Shown in pieces: positions 32,346 to 44,261 of a stretch of 64,000 nucleotides of DNA. Under the pieces are notes generated by a model. It had not been told where the DNA came from. It made no database searches and was given only the letters and a program-made list of their open reading frames with translations. The position numbers and the translations under genes were made by a program. Position 1 is the first letter of the stretch, and every line of letters begins with the position of its first letter. Source of the DNA: Gordionus sp. m RMFG-2023 (taxonomy: Eukaryota > Nematomorpha > Gordioida > Chordodea > Parachordodidae); assembly GCF_954871325.1 (NCBI RefSeq), contig NC_088777.1:28621366-28685365 (forward strand), written 5' to 3'.

Positions 32346-34556
32346 AAAAATTGCACTCTTCTGCGGCGATATTCGTCTACTCATTATATTATAGTTATTG
32401 ATAAAAAGAAATAATTATAATGAGCCACCATTTATAACCAGGGCTGTGAACCCTCTTTCTAACAAAAAAGGATTAAGGTTTTGGAATTACAGAAACATTC
32501 ATTTTAAAAAATTTATTTTACTATATTTAACATTCAACCATAAAAATAATTTATATTCGAAATAAAATTACAGCTTAAATAGCATATCTTAACTTGGATA
32601 ATATTTTAAGAAATATTTTCAATTTTTTTAGTGGCATAAGTTATTTTTGATATTTAAAAAAAATATTAAGGGAAGGAATTTTATTTTCGCTATTTTCTGG
32701 GGAATTTTCCACTTCATATTTTTTAAAATAAAAAAAAATAGGGAATTTATTTCCGGGAAGATTTTTATCGAGAAATCCTGGTATTTTTTTCCAGGAAATT
32801 ACTTTCCGCCTATCCATAAATATCCTCACTTTTTTCAATCTTGCTCGTCATGTTTAGTGAAGCTAGTGATGGCAGTCCCCATCGATGCAGGCTAGGCTGG
32901 GATGTATTTCTTAAAAAAAAATTGGATTAATTTATTTTAATATATTTATTTAAAAATTTTAGTTATATTTATTTAATGACTCTAAATAAATTACATATTA
33001 AAAACTAAATATCTAGAAAGAACACGATCGGACGCGATACAAGATCGGTAATCGGTGGGTATCAATGTTATACCACTAATGCTGGATTAGATCAGCCTCT
33101 TAAAAGTGGTCAGTACACCCCTAATAATTAACTTTTAAAACCTAAAATAAACTGATATGGATATATAAACAAATTAATTAATAGTTTTGTTACATTTTCA
33201 TAAAACCCAGAATAAATTGGCATATATAAACCAAATGAACAGTAAATAAATTTTTTAAAAATAACTGGAAAATGTAACTAAGCTATTATTTCAAATTGAG
33301 AACTAGAATGAAATCATTTTACCAATTCAACACACTGGTTGTAATATAATATAAATCTTATTCTATATTTCATTCTAAACATAATAATTAATATTATAAA
33401 TTACAGCCTGATGGATAAAAGCTCAATAATTATAAAACTTTACCCCCCTGAAAAGTTTACTGACATTGTCCTCTCCTTTTATTACTTTATAAATTTTAGT
33501 TATAGATATCAGAGGTCCCAGTCTGAAACCTTACAACTTTTTTTTCAAGATTAATTTGAATACATATTTCCTGTAGACTGTTAAAATTTTATTTTTGACA
33601 TTTAATGTAAATTTTGGAATTCTATTACCTTAATTAGCGGAGGAAAGAGTGTTTGTCAAAAACTTAATCGTGATCAAGAACCGACCAAAAATCTTCTTGA
33701 ATAAACCTATGTCCTCGTGAATCTTTTATAAATTTTTCACTATAAGCAAAAAATGTAGATTAGATTGATAATTATGGCTCCTGAGCCTGACCTTTACTCA
33801 ATATGTCAGACATAATTCCACTTATTTTTAAAAAAATAATTAATATATTTCGTATAGATTATTAGTTTATCAAATCATTTCTGTGTATTTCGAATTTAAC
33901 TTTCGCATTTCTTGGATAACCTTATTATGTAAGAGATAAGTCAATTTATGTTTATTTCTACCAATAAACCATTGTGTAATTTAGTTTTTTTTTATCTATT
34001 TTTTATAATTTACTTACACATTTTTTTACCCTAACATTTTTCACATCACCTTAAAATGTTATGATTTTAGCATCTATATACCTGTAATTAGCTAAGATTC
34101 ATAGTTCAAAAATCAATATCCCATTAAGTTAATTTTTTTTAAATTAGAATTAACATTTTCTGAGTCCTTTTAAAAAGTTTAACATGATTCTGCATTTATT
34201 TTTTAAAAATACCATATAATTATTGAGGATGCGTATCTTAATCATCCAAAAAAGTTTTTTTAAAAATATTTTACTAAATTATTCGTTTTTTAAAAATTAG
34301 AAATAGCAATCATCTCAATACACGATTATATATCTCGAAAAGCTAAACATGATTCTATATTTTTTTTTAATTAGCGTTTTTTTAGGAGATGCATAGCTTG
34401 ATCGCCATTTTCTGAATCTTCTCGATTAGCTAAATAATTTTTTATTTTATTAATTAGAGCCATTTTAATAGGGGATGCTTGGTCAAAGAAAAGTCTTATT
34501 TCAAATTCAAAATTTCACAAAGTTATCAAATCTTTTTAAAAAATGTTTTCCGAATT
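32346..34556. other. Gene-less AT-rich stretch
   Basis: No coding region recognised in about 2.2 kb. 32690-32815 carries GGGGAATTTTCC, GGAAATAAATTCCC (as its complement) and CCAGGAAATTACTTTCC, reminiscent of the short inverted-repeat element at 34566-34774. 33440-33475 (CCCCCCTGAAAAGTTTACTG) looks like a hAT subterminal run with no partner. Confidence 0.5.
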
Positions 34557-34565
34557 CTTTTAAAG

Positions 34566-34774
34566 GGTAAACGGAAAATAATTCCCTGGAAAAAAAATCC
34601 CCAATAATAATTCTTAGAAAATAATTCCCCGGAATTGATTTTATCAAAATTTTTAAATATTTCATGAGGATTTTTATTTCGTGGATATATTTATAGGGAA
34701 TTATTCCTCCTATTATTAATTTTGTATTTTTTAGTATCTTGGATTTTTTTCCGGGGAATTATTTTCCTAGATTC
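34566..34774. mobile_element. 209-bp MITE with 9-bp TSD
   Basis: Flanked by CTTTTAAAG at 34557-34565 and 34775-34783. The arms share GGAAAATAATTCCC(T/C)GG followed by an A run near both ends, in inverted orientation, so the element is largely self-complementary. A 9-bp duplication fits a Mutator-like origin; an 8-bp reading (TTTTAAAG) would fit hAT. No coding capacity. Confidence 0.75.
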
Positions 34775-34783
34775 CTTTTAAAG

Positions 34784-35825
34784 CGCTTTAAATATGATTC
34801 TGAATTCATTTTTTTAAAATGTATACTTATAGAGGATACGTATTTTAGTCATGTAGAAAAGGGTATTTTTTAATATTTTATTCATTTACCAGGTTTTTAA
34901 ATTAAAAAAACTAGGTCTGTGCCGATCCACAAATTTTTAATTGATCTGATATTATTTAAAAATCGATCCGATTGAATATTGATTTTTATTTACCATCTAT
35001 ATTTGTATCAATGTCATTAATATATCACCATTTAAAAAAACTAACTTACTTCAATGATTGATCAAGTGTTTTTTTTTACTTTAAAAGTTAATCTCATTTA
35101 AAATATTTACAATGTTTATATGTAGTGTTGTTAAACTACTCCCTTTAGCATATTTTTAAAAAGGATTATTACCTCAGCCTCAAAATTTCGCCAATAGAAG
35201 TCTAGACCTTTCTGCCATATGTGCAAAAAATCAATAAGCTTTGGTATCTTTGGCCGAAATCTTGAGCCGTTTAACACTAGCTGAATTTGACTCGTTAAAT
35301 ATTTTAAAATTCTTTTCTTGTTGCAAATATAACAAAAATAGTGTATAATTTTAGACTATTTTCTAAACATTACAATAAAAAAATTGTATTATAATTCCAT
35401 TCATTAATTTATTAGTTAGGTCACTGAAACTGGGGAAATTTTTAATATTATTTTATTTAAAAATAATATATATGCGATCGTATGGTTATTGGTGAAATTT
35501 TTTTGATGTAATTATTATATTATAATAAATACTAGCTGATAGCCCGTCAAGAATGACGGGTAATCAGAATTTTCTCCTTATGGATAAATAATAAATTTTA
35601 CCTTCACTTGACGATGGGTGAATCAGAATAATAGTCAAATTATAGGAATAGATTATCCGTATTCATCTTCCAAGATTTCTATAAATTTTTAGAGAAAAGG
35701 TCAAATAAATTATGAAAAATATGGAATAAAAAAAATATGATTTGTGAGTTATGATATTTATCAATTCTTTTAAGAAATTTTCCACATCCAGACATAATGG
35801 TTTTTGCTTTCTCGTATAAAATCTA
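34784..35825. other. AT-rich spacer with isolated element-like motifs
   Basis: At 34911 CTAGGTCTGTGCCGATCC with following GATC-rich sequence looks like one hAT end without a partner. At about 35536-35565 TAGCTGATAGCCCGTCAAGA leads into a CCCGTCA-AGAA-TGACGGG hairpin. No genes were recognised. Confidence 0.4.
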
Positions 35826-36219
35826 CATTCTTCTCGAAGAATCATTTAAATGCTTTTAAAACCTTCCTAAATACTCTTTTAAAAAAAGACCTGCCATAAT
35901 AGATTCAAATCAATCATGGGGGCAAACCTGATTATCTCACATACACTGTAGTGGTATCCACCCCATTGCAATGGGCTATTTAGAAGATTATTAGCAAAAA
36001 TAATTGCTATGGGTCAAAACCCAGGGTCTTAACTTATTAAGTATACTTATCAATTAGGATTTGGTGTTAAGGGAGAAGGCATAGCTTCACATGCCATTTG
36101 TATTCCAAAATCCTCCTCCTAACATGGCTATTATCAAAGTAGACTTTAATAATACTTTCAATAGCAAATTTTATGAACATTTTATAAATTGTTTTTATCT
36201 TAAATTTCCTGTTTATTCA
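35826..36219 (+). repeat. Dispersed repeat R2, copy A (left part)
   Basis: Shares long stretches with 44262-44642, for example ATTTAGAAGATTATTAGCAA, AAAATAATTGCTATGGGTCA and TTATCAAAGTA. It is interrupted at ATTCA by the Gypsy element and resumes at 41721 with AAATTCCTAGAGACAT. The uninterrupted copy B shows the same junction without the insertion. Confidence 0.85.
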
Positions 36220-36480
36220 TGTTGCATTATGATAATTTTTATTACAATATAAATTTTATTTTTGTTATAATCTAATTTTATTTTATAAACGGCGTAACCT
36301 TACTTTTTTATATATTATTTTACTTTTTTGTATTTCGTTTTATATTAATTTATATTTTAGAAAATGTATATATACCTTTAGATAAGAAAAAGAAGGGAGT
36401 TAATAAAATATATTTTTTATTTAATAAAGTTAATATAACATATTTATTATTTACCGGCACTTAATTCATGTTACTCTACA
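36220..36480 (+). repeat. 5' LTR of Gypsy element 3
   Basis: A 261-bp direct repeat of 41458-41720, TG...CA bounded, preceded by TSD ATTCA and followed directly by the TGGTGCC primer-binding site. Confidence 0.95.
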
Positions 36481-36959
36481 TGGTGCCTCCAGTTTTGGCA
36501 AAAGAAACTCGCCTTATGGAAATTTTTTTTAAAAATAAAATTTTTTTCCCTTTGTAAATATGGTTAATAAAAAAATTATAAAATGGTACAAACAATTCTA
36601 TATAAGATGAATAAAAAAAAGGGTAAGTCATTTCAAAATTATTTTCATCAATTATGTTCGCCTTCAAACTACTAAATGCACCCCATCAAATCTCCATCTA
36701 CGATATTTTATTTGAGTTAACTTATAATTCCGATGTCAACTTCTATAGGATAAACGGTACGGAGGATGTACTGTTTGAATTTATGAATTTAGACATGATA
36801 AATTGCTTTGAATTATTAAACGGGAAACACTATATTTACGGCGATAGTGATTTCATTGAATAAATTTGTATATTCGTTAAATCATAAATAGTTATACCAA
36901 AACTTGAATTAATAAAATAATAAATGTTATAATTGCTTATTTATGTGTCTTATTAATTA

Positions 36960-38060
36960 AATATGGAAATTAAACAAGAATTTACACATAAGATCCCTAA
37001 GTTAGTGGGTCCTCTTACTGAAATTTATTTAGACAGAATATTAAATTACTTTTCGACCAGTACATTATCGGACTCTATTAAAATTAATACTTTGCTTAAT
37101 AATTTATCAGACGAAGTTTTTGACGACATTAAGGCAATTTGTTCTGATACCGATATTTTAGATCTTAAAATTGTGATTAAAAAGTTAACCTATCTTTTAC
37201 CAGCGCTAAATTTAAATACTTTAATTAATAAATTTAATCTTCTTTAACAAAACTCATCAGAGAGTTTTATGCTGTGGTACATTAGAGTATCGAAACTTCA
37301 TAAGAAATGTAATTTTTTGGACGATAGTAGATTAAAAGAGAAATTACGGACATCTACTTTAAACGATAAAATTAAATACAAATTCTCAAAAAATTTTGAC
37401 CTTACATTGAATCAGATGGTGGAATTAGGGGTGAAACTGGACTCTAGTAATATTAAGTCTGAGGATAATGATATAAGTTATATAAATAATGATAAAAAGT
37501 CCGATAAAGATAAAAATTTTTGCAGTAGAAATGATAATAATTTTAGAAATAATTATGATAATAGATATAGAAATGGGAATTACAATAATAATTTTAGATA
37601 CAATTATGGTAATAATAATTCGCGATACCACGATAATAATAACAATTATAACTATAACAATTATCGCTATAATAATAATAATCAATCGAATTATGGTAGA
37701 AATAATACATGGTATGATAATAATCAAAGAAAACAAATCCAATACGGTGACGGAAATCGTAACAATTACCAATCTTATTACAACAACTCAAATAATTATA
37801 GAGGTAATGATAATAATCAGAGAAAGCAAATACAATATAACAACAACTCAAATAATTATAGAGGTAATGATAATAATCAGAGAAAGCAAATACAATATAA
37901 TAACAACTCAAATAATTATAGAAGTGGCGACGAAAATAATAGAAAGCAAATACAATACAATAATGATTACAACATGAATATTGAGGAAATTATTGAAGAG
38001 AAAGTTGATTCTACAAAGAACAAAGATGATAATGATTTTAATGTCAACAATTTATCTGGT
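36960..38060 (+). pseudogene. gag region of Gypsy element 3
   Basis: The N-terminal half looks like a compact capsid-type gag (LDRILNYFSTSTLSDSIKIN, FDLTLNQMVELGVKLD). The C-terminal half is a low-complexity Asn/Tyr/Arg region containing three copies of a 60-bp, 20-residue repeat around NNQRKQIQYNNNSNNYRG (about 37.73-37.96 kb). I see no zinc knuckle here; the basic Asn/Arg-rich tail could provide nucleic-acid binding instead. Confidence 0.75.
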
Positions 38061-38099
38061 GACGTGATTAATGACAAAGATAACGCATTTATGACTAAA

Positions 38100-41020
38100 A
38101 GTGAACGATGTTGTTACTTGTATGCAAGTGGACACTGGATCCAAATACACTATTATACCTCATGGTCTGGCTAAAAAATTTAGTATTAGAGATCTTAAGA
38201 AATCTGAGCTACAACTCACTGCTTATGACGGGAATTTAATCAAAATCATAGGAACTACTCAAGTTAAAGTGACTTATGATGGTATTTCCAAATATTTACA
38301 AGCGGTAGTGGTTGAATCAAGTAAAAATGCCTTGTTGGGACGTACGTGGATCAATGCTTTCAAAAATATTTTAAATAAATTTATAGCAAATATTGACACT
38401 AATTACGAAGATGAAATAAAAAAATTGATTAAAGAGTGTGAATCGAAATTGACTAATGGGCCAATTAACAAAGCAAGTGTCAAGTTACATTTAAGAAGTG
38501 ATGCCCAACCTAAAATTATACCGCCTAGACGCATTCCTTATTCAAAAATTAATCTTGTTAGTAATGAACTTAAAAAATGGATACATGATAAAATTATTGA
38601 GCCGGTGAATGATGTCCGATGGGCAAGTCCTGTTACCGCTGTCTACAAAGATGATGGGAGCATTAGGCTTTGCGCTGATTTTAAGGATACTGTAAACCCA
38701 GCTCTAGAAGACTTTAGATACCCTCTACCACGAATTAATGATCTAATTGCTAAACTTTCGGAAGGAAAGAAATTTACGAAGATTGACTTTAAAAATGCTT
38801 TCTTACAGATTCCAATTGATAAAAGTTGCAGAAATATTTTAACCATATCTACGCATAAGGGATATTACCAATTTACTAGACTTCCTTTTGGGCTTAAGAC
38901 CTCATCTGCAATTTTTCAACAGATCATGGATCAAATCTTCGGTGACATGGATGACGTTATATTTTATATTGATGATTTACTTATAACTGGAAAAAACGAT
39001 GAAGCCCACCTAAACAACATAAAAAAAGTATTTGATAGGATATCATCGTATGGGCTAATACCTAACTTTAATAAAAGTGTGTTCTTTAAAAACAAAGTGA
39101 GGTTCCTGGGTCATGATATTGACGCTAAGGGGATTCATGCTAATCACGACAAAATTGAAGCAATAATTAATATGCCAGAACCAAAATCAGCTGCTGAATT
39201 ATCAACATTTCTGGGAATGGCTGGCTTCTATAGAAAATTTTTGAACAATTTTGCGGAAATTGCCGATCCTCTTTATAAGATTGTCAACAAAGAAAAATGG
39301 GCTTGGATTCTAGAACACTCTAAAAGTTTTAATGATCTAAAGAAGTTAATTAGTCTTCCACCTGCTTTGACATATTTTAACCCTGAATTACCTATAGGGA
39401 TAGCCACTGACGCATCAAAATGTGGTTTAGGAGCTGTACTATTTCATATTGAAAAAGATGGTAAAGAGTAACCTATAGCTTTCGCGTCGAGAACTTTGTT
39501 AAAATCTGAAATGAACTATATCAATATTGAGCGTGAGGCTCTCGCTATAATGTTTGCTATAAAGAGATTTCAGGAATATTTAATCGGCACAAAATTTACA
39601 ATTATTATTGACCATATGCCTCTAGTTCACATCTTCACCAAGGGTCTTAAGGATAATAGCACTATGTCGTTAAGACTCCAGAAGTGGAATATTACATTAG
39701 GAGGATATGATTTTTATATAAAGTATAAAGCCGGTAAATATAATGTTGTTCCTGATTGCCTTTCGAGATTACCACATGTCGTGATGAAACTATTGAAAAC
39801 GTAACCATTATAAATGAATATGAGGATTTACCTATTAACTTTGATCAAATCCGTGATGAAACTTTGAAAGATACGGAATTAAAACAAGTCATAAATGATA
39901 TTAATAACAACAGACCTATAATGAATAATATTTATAAAAACATTGAATTGGAATTAAGTATAATTAAGGATTGTCTTTACAAAAGCAACAAAATCATAAT
40001 TCCGTCTTCTATGAGAAAAACTATACTACAGTCATTACATGAAGGTCACTTGGGAGCAGGAAAAATCAAATCCTTAGCCAAAGATTACATGTGGTGGCCT
40101 GGCATAAATAATGAATCGTTATGGAAGTGAAGAGTTGTGACGATTGTAATATATATCACGATAATCCTATAAAGATACAGAAACCATGGGTTTCGGCAAC
40201 CAAGCCGTTTGAAAGGATACATATAGATTATGCGGGTCCGTTTTTTACAAAAAATTGGTTGATAATAGTCGATGCCTACAGCAAATTTCCAATTATTATT
40301 CCTGTTAAAAATATTACGACTGATGTTACTTTAAAAGAAATCTTTAAAACTATTTCGCTATACGGGATCCCTGAAACTATAGTTACTGATAACGGCACTA
40401 ACTTTACGAGTAACGATTTTGAAAAATTTTGCAACAATTTTGGTATTAAACATGTGCTTACATCTGCTTATCACCAGCAATCCAATGGCCAGGTTGAACG
40501 CATGGTTAGAACGTTCAAAACACATATGAAAAGGAATATTAAAATAGACCCAGATATCGCACTTAGCAAATTTTTACTTAATTACAGAAATACGCGTAAT
40601 GATACTACAGGAGTTACACCATCACAGAGAATGTTTAATCGAGATATTAGAATTAAATGGGACTTATTAAAACCGATGGAGGAGAAGGAGAATAAAATAA
40701 ACGTTACTTTACCACGAAATAGAACTTTTTATGTAGGAGATTTTGTTTGGTATAAAATACAAGGGGATGATAAATGGTGCAAAGGTATTATCACACATAA
40801 AGAAAGTGATATGATGTTCCAAATTAAGACTGAGAAAGGTATTTTGAGGAGACATTTAGATCAAATAAGAATTAGAAACTGTTTTAACACAATTATTAAC
40901 TATGACTCTAAGGATTCTTTTAAGGAGAGAAGTATGGATAAAAATATAAAAATTACTGATAATAACGATATAACACCTATCTCTAGACCTGTGCGAATAA
41001 AAAAAAACCTGCTTATTTAA
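38100..41020 (+). pseudogene. pol region of Gypsy element 3 (PR, RT, RNase H, IN)
   Basis: Domains in order: aspartic protease with CMQVDTGSKYTIIP; reverse transcriptase with SIRLCADFKDTVNP, FTKIDFKNAFLQIP, LPFGLKTSSAIFQQIM and the YIDDLL catalytic box; RNase H with IATDASKCGLGAVLF and NIEREALAIMFAIKRFQEYL; integrase with a zinc-binding segment (HEGHLGAGKIKSLAKDYMWW), the core IHIDYAGPF, VTDNGTNFTSNDF and HQQSNGQVERMV, giving the DDE triad; and a C-terminal FYVGDFVWYKI stretch. Order and motifs are Ty3/Gypsy. No chromodomain was seen. Confidence 0.9.
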
Positions 41021-41457
41021 AAGACTATGTAACTTAAAATATAAAATAAATGTTAAATTGCATACACTAAATTTAATATTAAAACGCTTATATTAAAACG
41101 CAAAAAATTAAAACGCTAAAAATATCACAATCTTATTGATTTATCATTCTTCATTTATTCTTATGATGAACTATTATTTCTTATTCGCAACTTATTTATG
41201 ATAATAACAATTTCGGAAAAATGATAATAACAATTGAGTACTATCAAACAAGCTATGATTAATGGAGACAATTTACGATATGGATATCAAGCTTGTGATT
41301 AAACAAACCAACGTGCAAAATTGAATTGATCAAACCAACGATTGGGACAAGCCAACGTTATGATGATTTATGATACAACTTGATTACCAAAATGATAAAC
41401 TACTTGGACAACAAACTCTCTATGACTTCTCCGATGGAATTATCAGAAGAAGGAGAA

Positions 41458-41720
41458 TGTTGCATTATGATAATTTTTATTACAATATAAATTTTATTTT
41501 TGTTATAATCTAATTTTATTTTATAAACGGCGTAACCTTACTTTTTTATATATTATTTTACTTTTTTGTATTTCGTTTTATATTCTAATTTATATTTTAG
41601 AAAATGTATATATACCTTTAGATAAGAAAAAGAAGGGAGTTAATAAAATATATTTTTTATTTAATAAAGTTAATATAACATATTTATTATTTACCGGCAC
41701 TTAATTCATGTTACTCTACA
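41458..41720 (+). repeat. 3' LTR of Gypsy element 3
   Basis: A 263-bp repeat of the 5' LTR, preceded by the purine tract and followed by TSD ATTCA. Confidence 0.95.
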
Positions 41721-41739
41721 ATTCAAAATTCCTAGAGAC

Positions 41740-42063
41740 ATACTGTAACATTAAAACTTCTTTATTCAGCCCACATGTCATAGATTCTGACAAAAGGATC
41801 CAGCAGGGGGAAAACGTCCTCGTTTATTTTACCTTGGTATTCATTATCACATCCATTACCTTAAATCTAAATTTGATTTGGATATAATTATTTGGTATCT
41901 TGATGATGGAACAATCTGTGATGCTCTTCCTAAAATAATAAGTTTTCAATTTTTTGAAGCCAATTTTAAAAGACTCATTCTTAATAAATATAAATCCGAA
42001 ATCTGTTTTAACAATATACAAAACCCTCATCTGGCAAAATTAAATTTTTTATTGAGTACATAA
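41740..42063 (+). pseudogene. Non-LTR reverse transcriptase fragment
   Basis: The plus strand reads DIIIWYLDDGTICDALPKII and continues with FKRLILNKYKSEICFNN before a stop. W-Y-L-D-D-G-T is the RT catalytic box in the form used by the PD-(D/E)XK-endonuclease non-LTR family whose other fragments lie at 18160-18660 and 58746-60444 (there WYIDDGILGG). About 60 bp upstream, GGATCCAGCAGGGGGAAAA corresponds to the QQGDPLG block after decay. Only a central RT fragment remains, immediately right of the repeat R2 stub. Confidence 0.65.
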
Positions 42064-42137
42064 ATAATAAAAATTAAAAAAAATAAGGAAATTAATATAA
42101 TTTAAAAAAAGTATACAAAGTAAGATTAACAAAAAAA

Positions 42138-42209
42138 TGCATTGCTGGGATTCGAACCCAAATCTATCAACTTCGTAATCGATGCTCTTGCCGATTAGAC
42201 CACAGACGC
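42138..42209 (-). repeat. tRNA-derived SINE-like unit 1
   Basis: The minus strand starts GCGTCTGTGGTCTAATCGG (box A-like) and carries a perfect RNA polymerase III box B, GGTTCGAATCC, in a paired T arm. The acceptor ends do not pair over 7 bp and the anticodon loop is irregular (6 or 8 nt), so it is not a standard tRNA gene. It is a tRNA pseudogene or the head of a SINE. Confidence 0.65.
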
Positions 42210-42557
42210 TTTTCATAGTTGACGATTTTTTAAATATATATTATAAATTGTGGCACTGTGACTATGACATGGCTTTTATATATATTATTATAGATAGATA
42301 GATATATGTTTATGATGTATAAGATGGTAATGTTAGATATTATTTTAATGGATGCTTTGATGAATAAGTGTTTGATATGGTATGATGCTATAAGAATACT
42401 ATTGATTATTACGTTGTGAAAAATTTAAAAATATAAGAATACCTATTTAATAGTTTGAATTTTAAAATAACAACAAACTTTGAATCGTATGTGAATATGT
42501 CACACTTAATTATTTTATCTTATATTTAAATAATTTTGCTAGATTAAGTAAAAAAAA

Positions 42558-42629
42558 TCTTTACTGGGATTCGAACCCTATGACTTTCACATTTGTGAGC
42601 GACGCTCTTGCCGATTAGGCCACAGACGC
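42558..42629 (-). repeat. tRNA-derived SINE-like unit 2
   Basis: Head GCGTCTGTGGCCTAATCGG and box B GGTTCGAATCC are kept. The anticodon region has drifted to a TCACAAATGTGA palindrome, which excludes a working anticodon loop. Same family as unit 1. Confidence 0.65.
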
Positions 42630-42799
42630 TTTTAAAAAATCGTGAATTTTTAAAATATATTATAAATTGTGACACTGTAACTGACATTGTGACTACGGCT
42701 TTTATATATATTATTATTATAGATAGATATTATTATATGTTATTTTTTTATTACATAATTTATAAATTTAAGAAAATAACATTAAAATAATACATAAAG

Positions 42800-44261
42800 A
42801 GCAAAATCAACCAATATAATAATTTTTATACATTGGACAGGCAAGTTAAACAAAATTTTTAAATAAATGAGCAGGCTGGTGCACCAAAACTTGCCCATTG
42901 CAGACCTCTAATCAGGATGGCATCGGAAACAGCAGATCATAATGGATTTTATATCTGCCAAAGAATCCATTTATAAATTGTATGCGTCTGCCACTTTTAT
43001 TTTCCCATGCATTTACCACCAGAGGTCTGCAAATGACAACATTTTCAGGTCCAATGGGAATTTAGTTAACATCTCAAAGGACGGAATCACCAAGTTGGGT
43101 TAAGAAAAAAATAATCATTGCTGAGATTCGAACCTAAGCCCATCAGATTTGTAATCGACGCTCTTACCAATTAGGCCATAGACACTTTTCAAAATTCACG
43201 CCCATGAAATGGTTTTTCTGAAAAAAATTATTGCATTAAAAAATATCAGTGTCACAATTTATAATATATATTATAGAAATTTCAGTTAGTTCTAATATCC
43301 ATATTTAATAATACATTCAAACCAAAGCCCATCATAAGTTTCAAAAAGGTTGCCCAAGCCCATATCCAAAAATTTAATTTATTATTTTAAATGAAAATAA
43401 ACAATATTTAAGTGTATTTAGGCAATCACTTTGTTTGCAATACTGAAATTTATTAGAAGAAAAAAAATGCAATATATTTTTAAGTTTTTAACAGTTTAAT
43501 AGGCTAAATTTTAATGATTTTTTTTTAGCTATTTATCAAAAACCCTGTCCTGATTCAGGCACGTTGGTAAATATATTATACTTGGCACCCCATGGGCTGC
43601 AAGCCTCCACATGAATATCTCTGATTGAAATGTAAAACCATTTTCAATCATTAAAATATTTTGTCACATGAGTTAAAGGTTATTCTATCTCCATTTTTGT
43701 CAAAAATAATTTTTTTTGATGATTGATTATTTAAGAATATATTAATCTAATTACATAAAAAAATGTTAGAATTTTAACTTATAAATTATAGCTAGTATTA
43801 GATTATTCTTCCCTATTTTTTCTTATTGATAAAAATATATTATTCATTAACAAAAAATAATCAATTCATCCAGCATGATTCTTAAAACGTTTTCAAGTAT
43901 TATGTAATATTAAGAGTTTTTTAACTGATTGTATGGTTTTATATAAAGATCCTGATATTACTGGTTCAAAAAACAAAAAATTAAAAAGATTATTTTTTAT
44001 TATTATTTAAAGAAAAATATTACCATAGTTTTTATTCATTCCATTAAAACATATTAAAATTATTAAAATAAATAGTAATTATTATTCTATAAAATTTTGG
44101 ATTTAAAAAGAAGTTGTTTGGAGAATAGAATAATATTTCTTAAAATAATAATAATAAAATTTGCATCTCCAGTTTTAGAATAATAATATAAATGATTTTT
44201 TAAGAAATATATCATGGTATTTTATATAATTAAGTGATGAGGAACTAATATACACAATTTC
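42800..44261. other. AT-rich spacer with unpaired transposon ends
   Basis: CATTGCAGACCTCTA at about 42897-42911 and CAGAGGTCTGCAAATG at about 43021 look like hAT ends pointing away from each other, that is, two elements back to back, but I could not find their other ends. TTGCCCAAGCCCATAT near 43345 is a similar subterminal motif. No genes were recognised apart from tRNA-like unit 3. Confidence 0.4.
43113..43185 (-). repeat. tRNA-derived SINE-like unit 3
   Basis: Head GTGTCTATGGCCTAATTGG and box B GGTTCGAATCT. Most diverged of the three units; acceptor pairing is absent. Confidence 0.6.

Larger units (their letters stand above)
36220..41720 (+). mobile_element. Ty3/Gypsy element 3, recent insertion, near complete
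   Basis: The LTRs at 36220-36480 (261 bp) and 41458-41720 (263 bp) start TGTTGCATTATG and end ACTCTACA. They differ, as far as I can see, by one 2-bp length difference. TSD ATTCA lies at 36215-36219 and 41721-41725. A primer-binding site starting TGGTGCC abuts the 5' LTR, and a purine tract (AGAAGAAGGAGAA) abuts the 3' LTR. Parts in order: leader with a 69-codon frame of unknown meaning (36654-36863), gag with an Asn-rich tail (about 36.96-38.05 kb), then protease, RT, RNase H and integrase (about 38.1-41.02 kb). It is structurally whole, but the reading frame is interrupted about four times, so it is young and inactive in this copy. Confidence 0.95.
42100..42750. repeat. Tandem duplication carrying tRNA-like units
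   Basis: 42120-42320 and 42540-42740 share the tRNA-like segment, a TATATTATAAATTGTG(G/A)CACTG block, and the same GCTTTTATATATATTATTA tail ending in GATAGATA repeats. The period is about 420 bp. Part of the block recurs inverted near 43240-43275 beside the third unit. Confidence 0.75.

Noticed and set aside
37425-37977. Ile- and Tyr-rich frames on either strand across the Asn-rich gag tail
   Set aside because: They are alternative-frame readings of the AAT/AAC/TAT-rich repeat and have no independent support.
42897-43036. Small inverted-repeat element between GCAGACCTCT and AGAGGTCTGC
   Set aside because: The hAT-like ends face outward, so the segment between them is probably flank rather than an element; no TSD was found.
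42138-43185. Three functional tRNA genes
   Set aside because: Box B is intact but acceptor stems do not pair and the anticodon loops are 6 or 8 nt or palindromic, so I call them tRNA-derived repeats.
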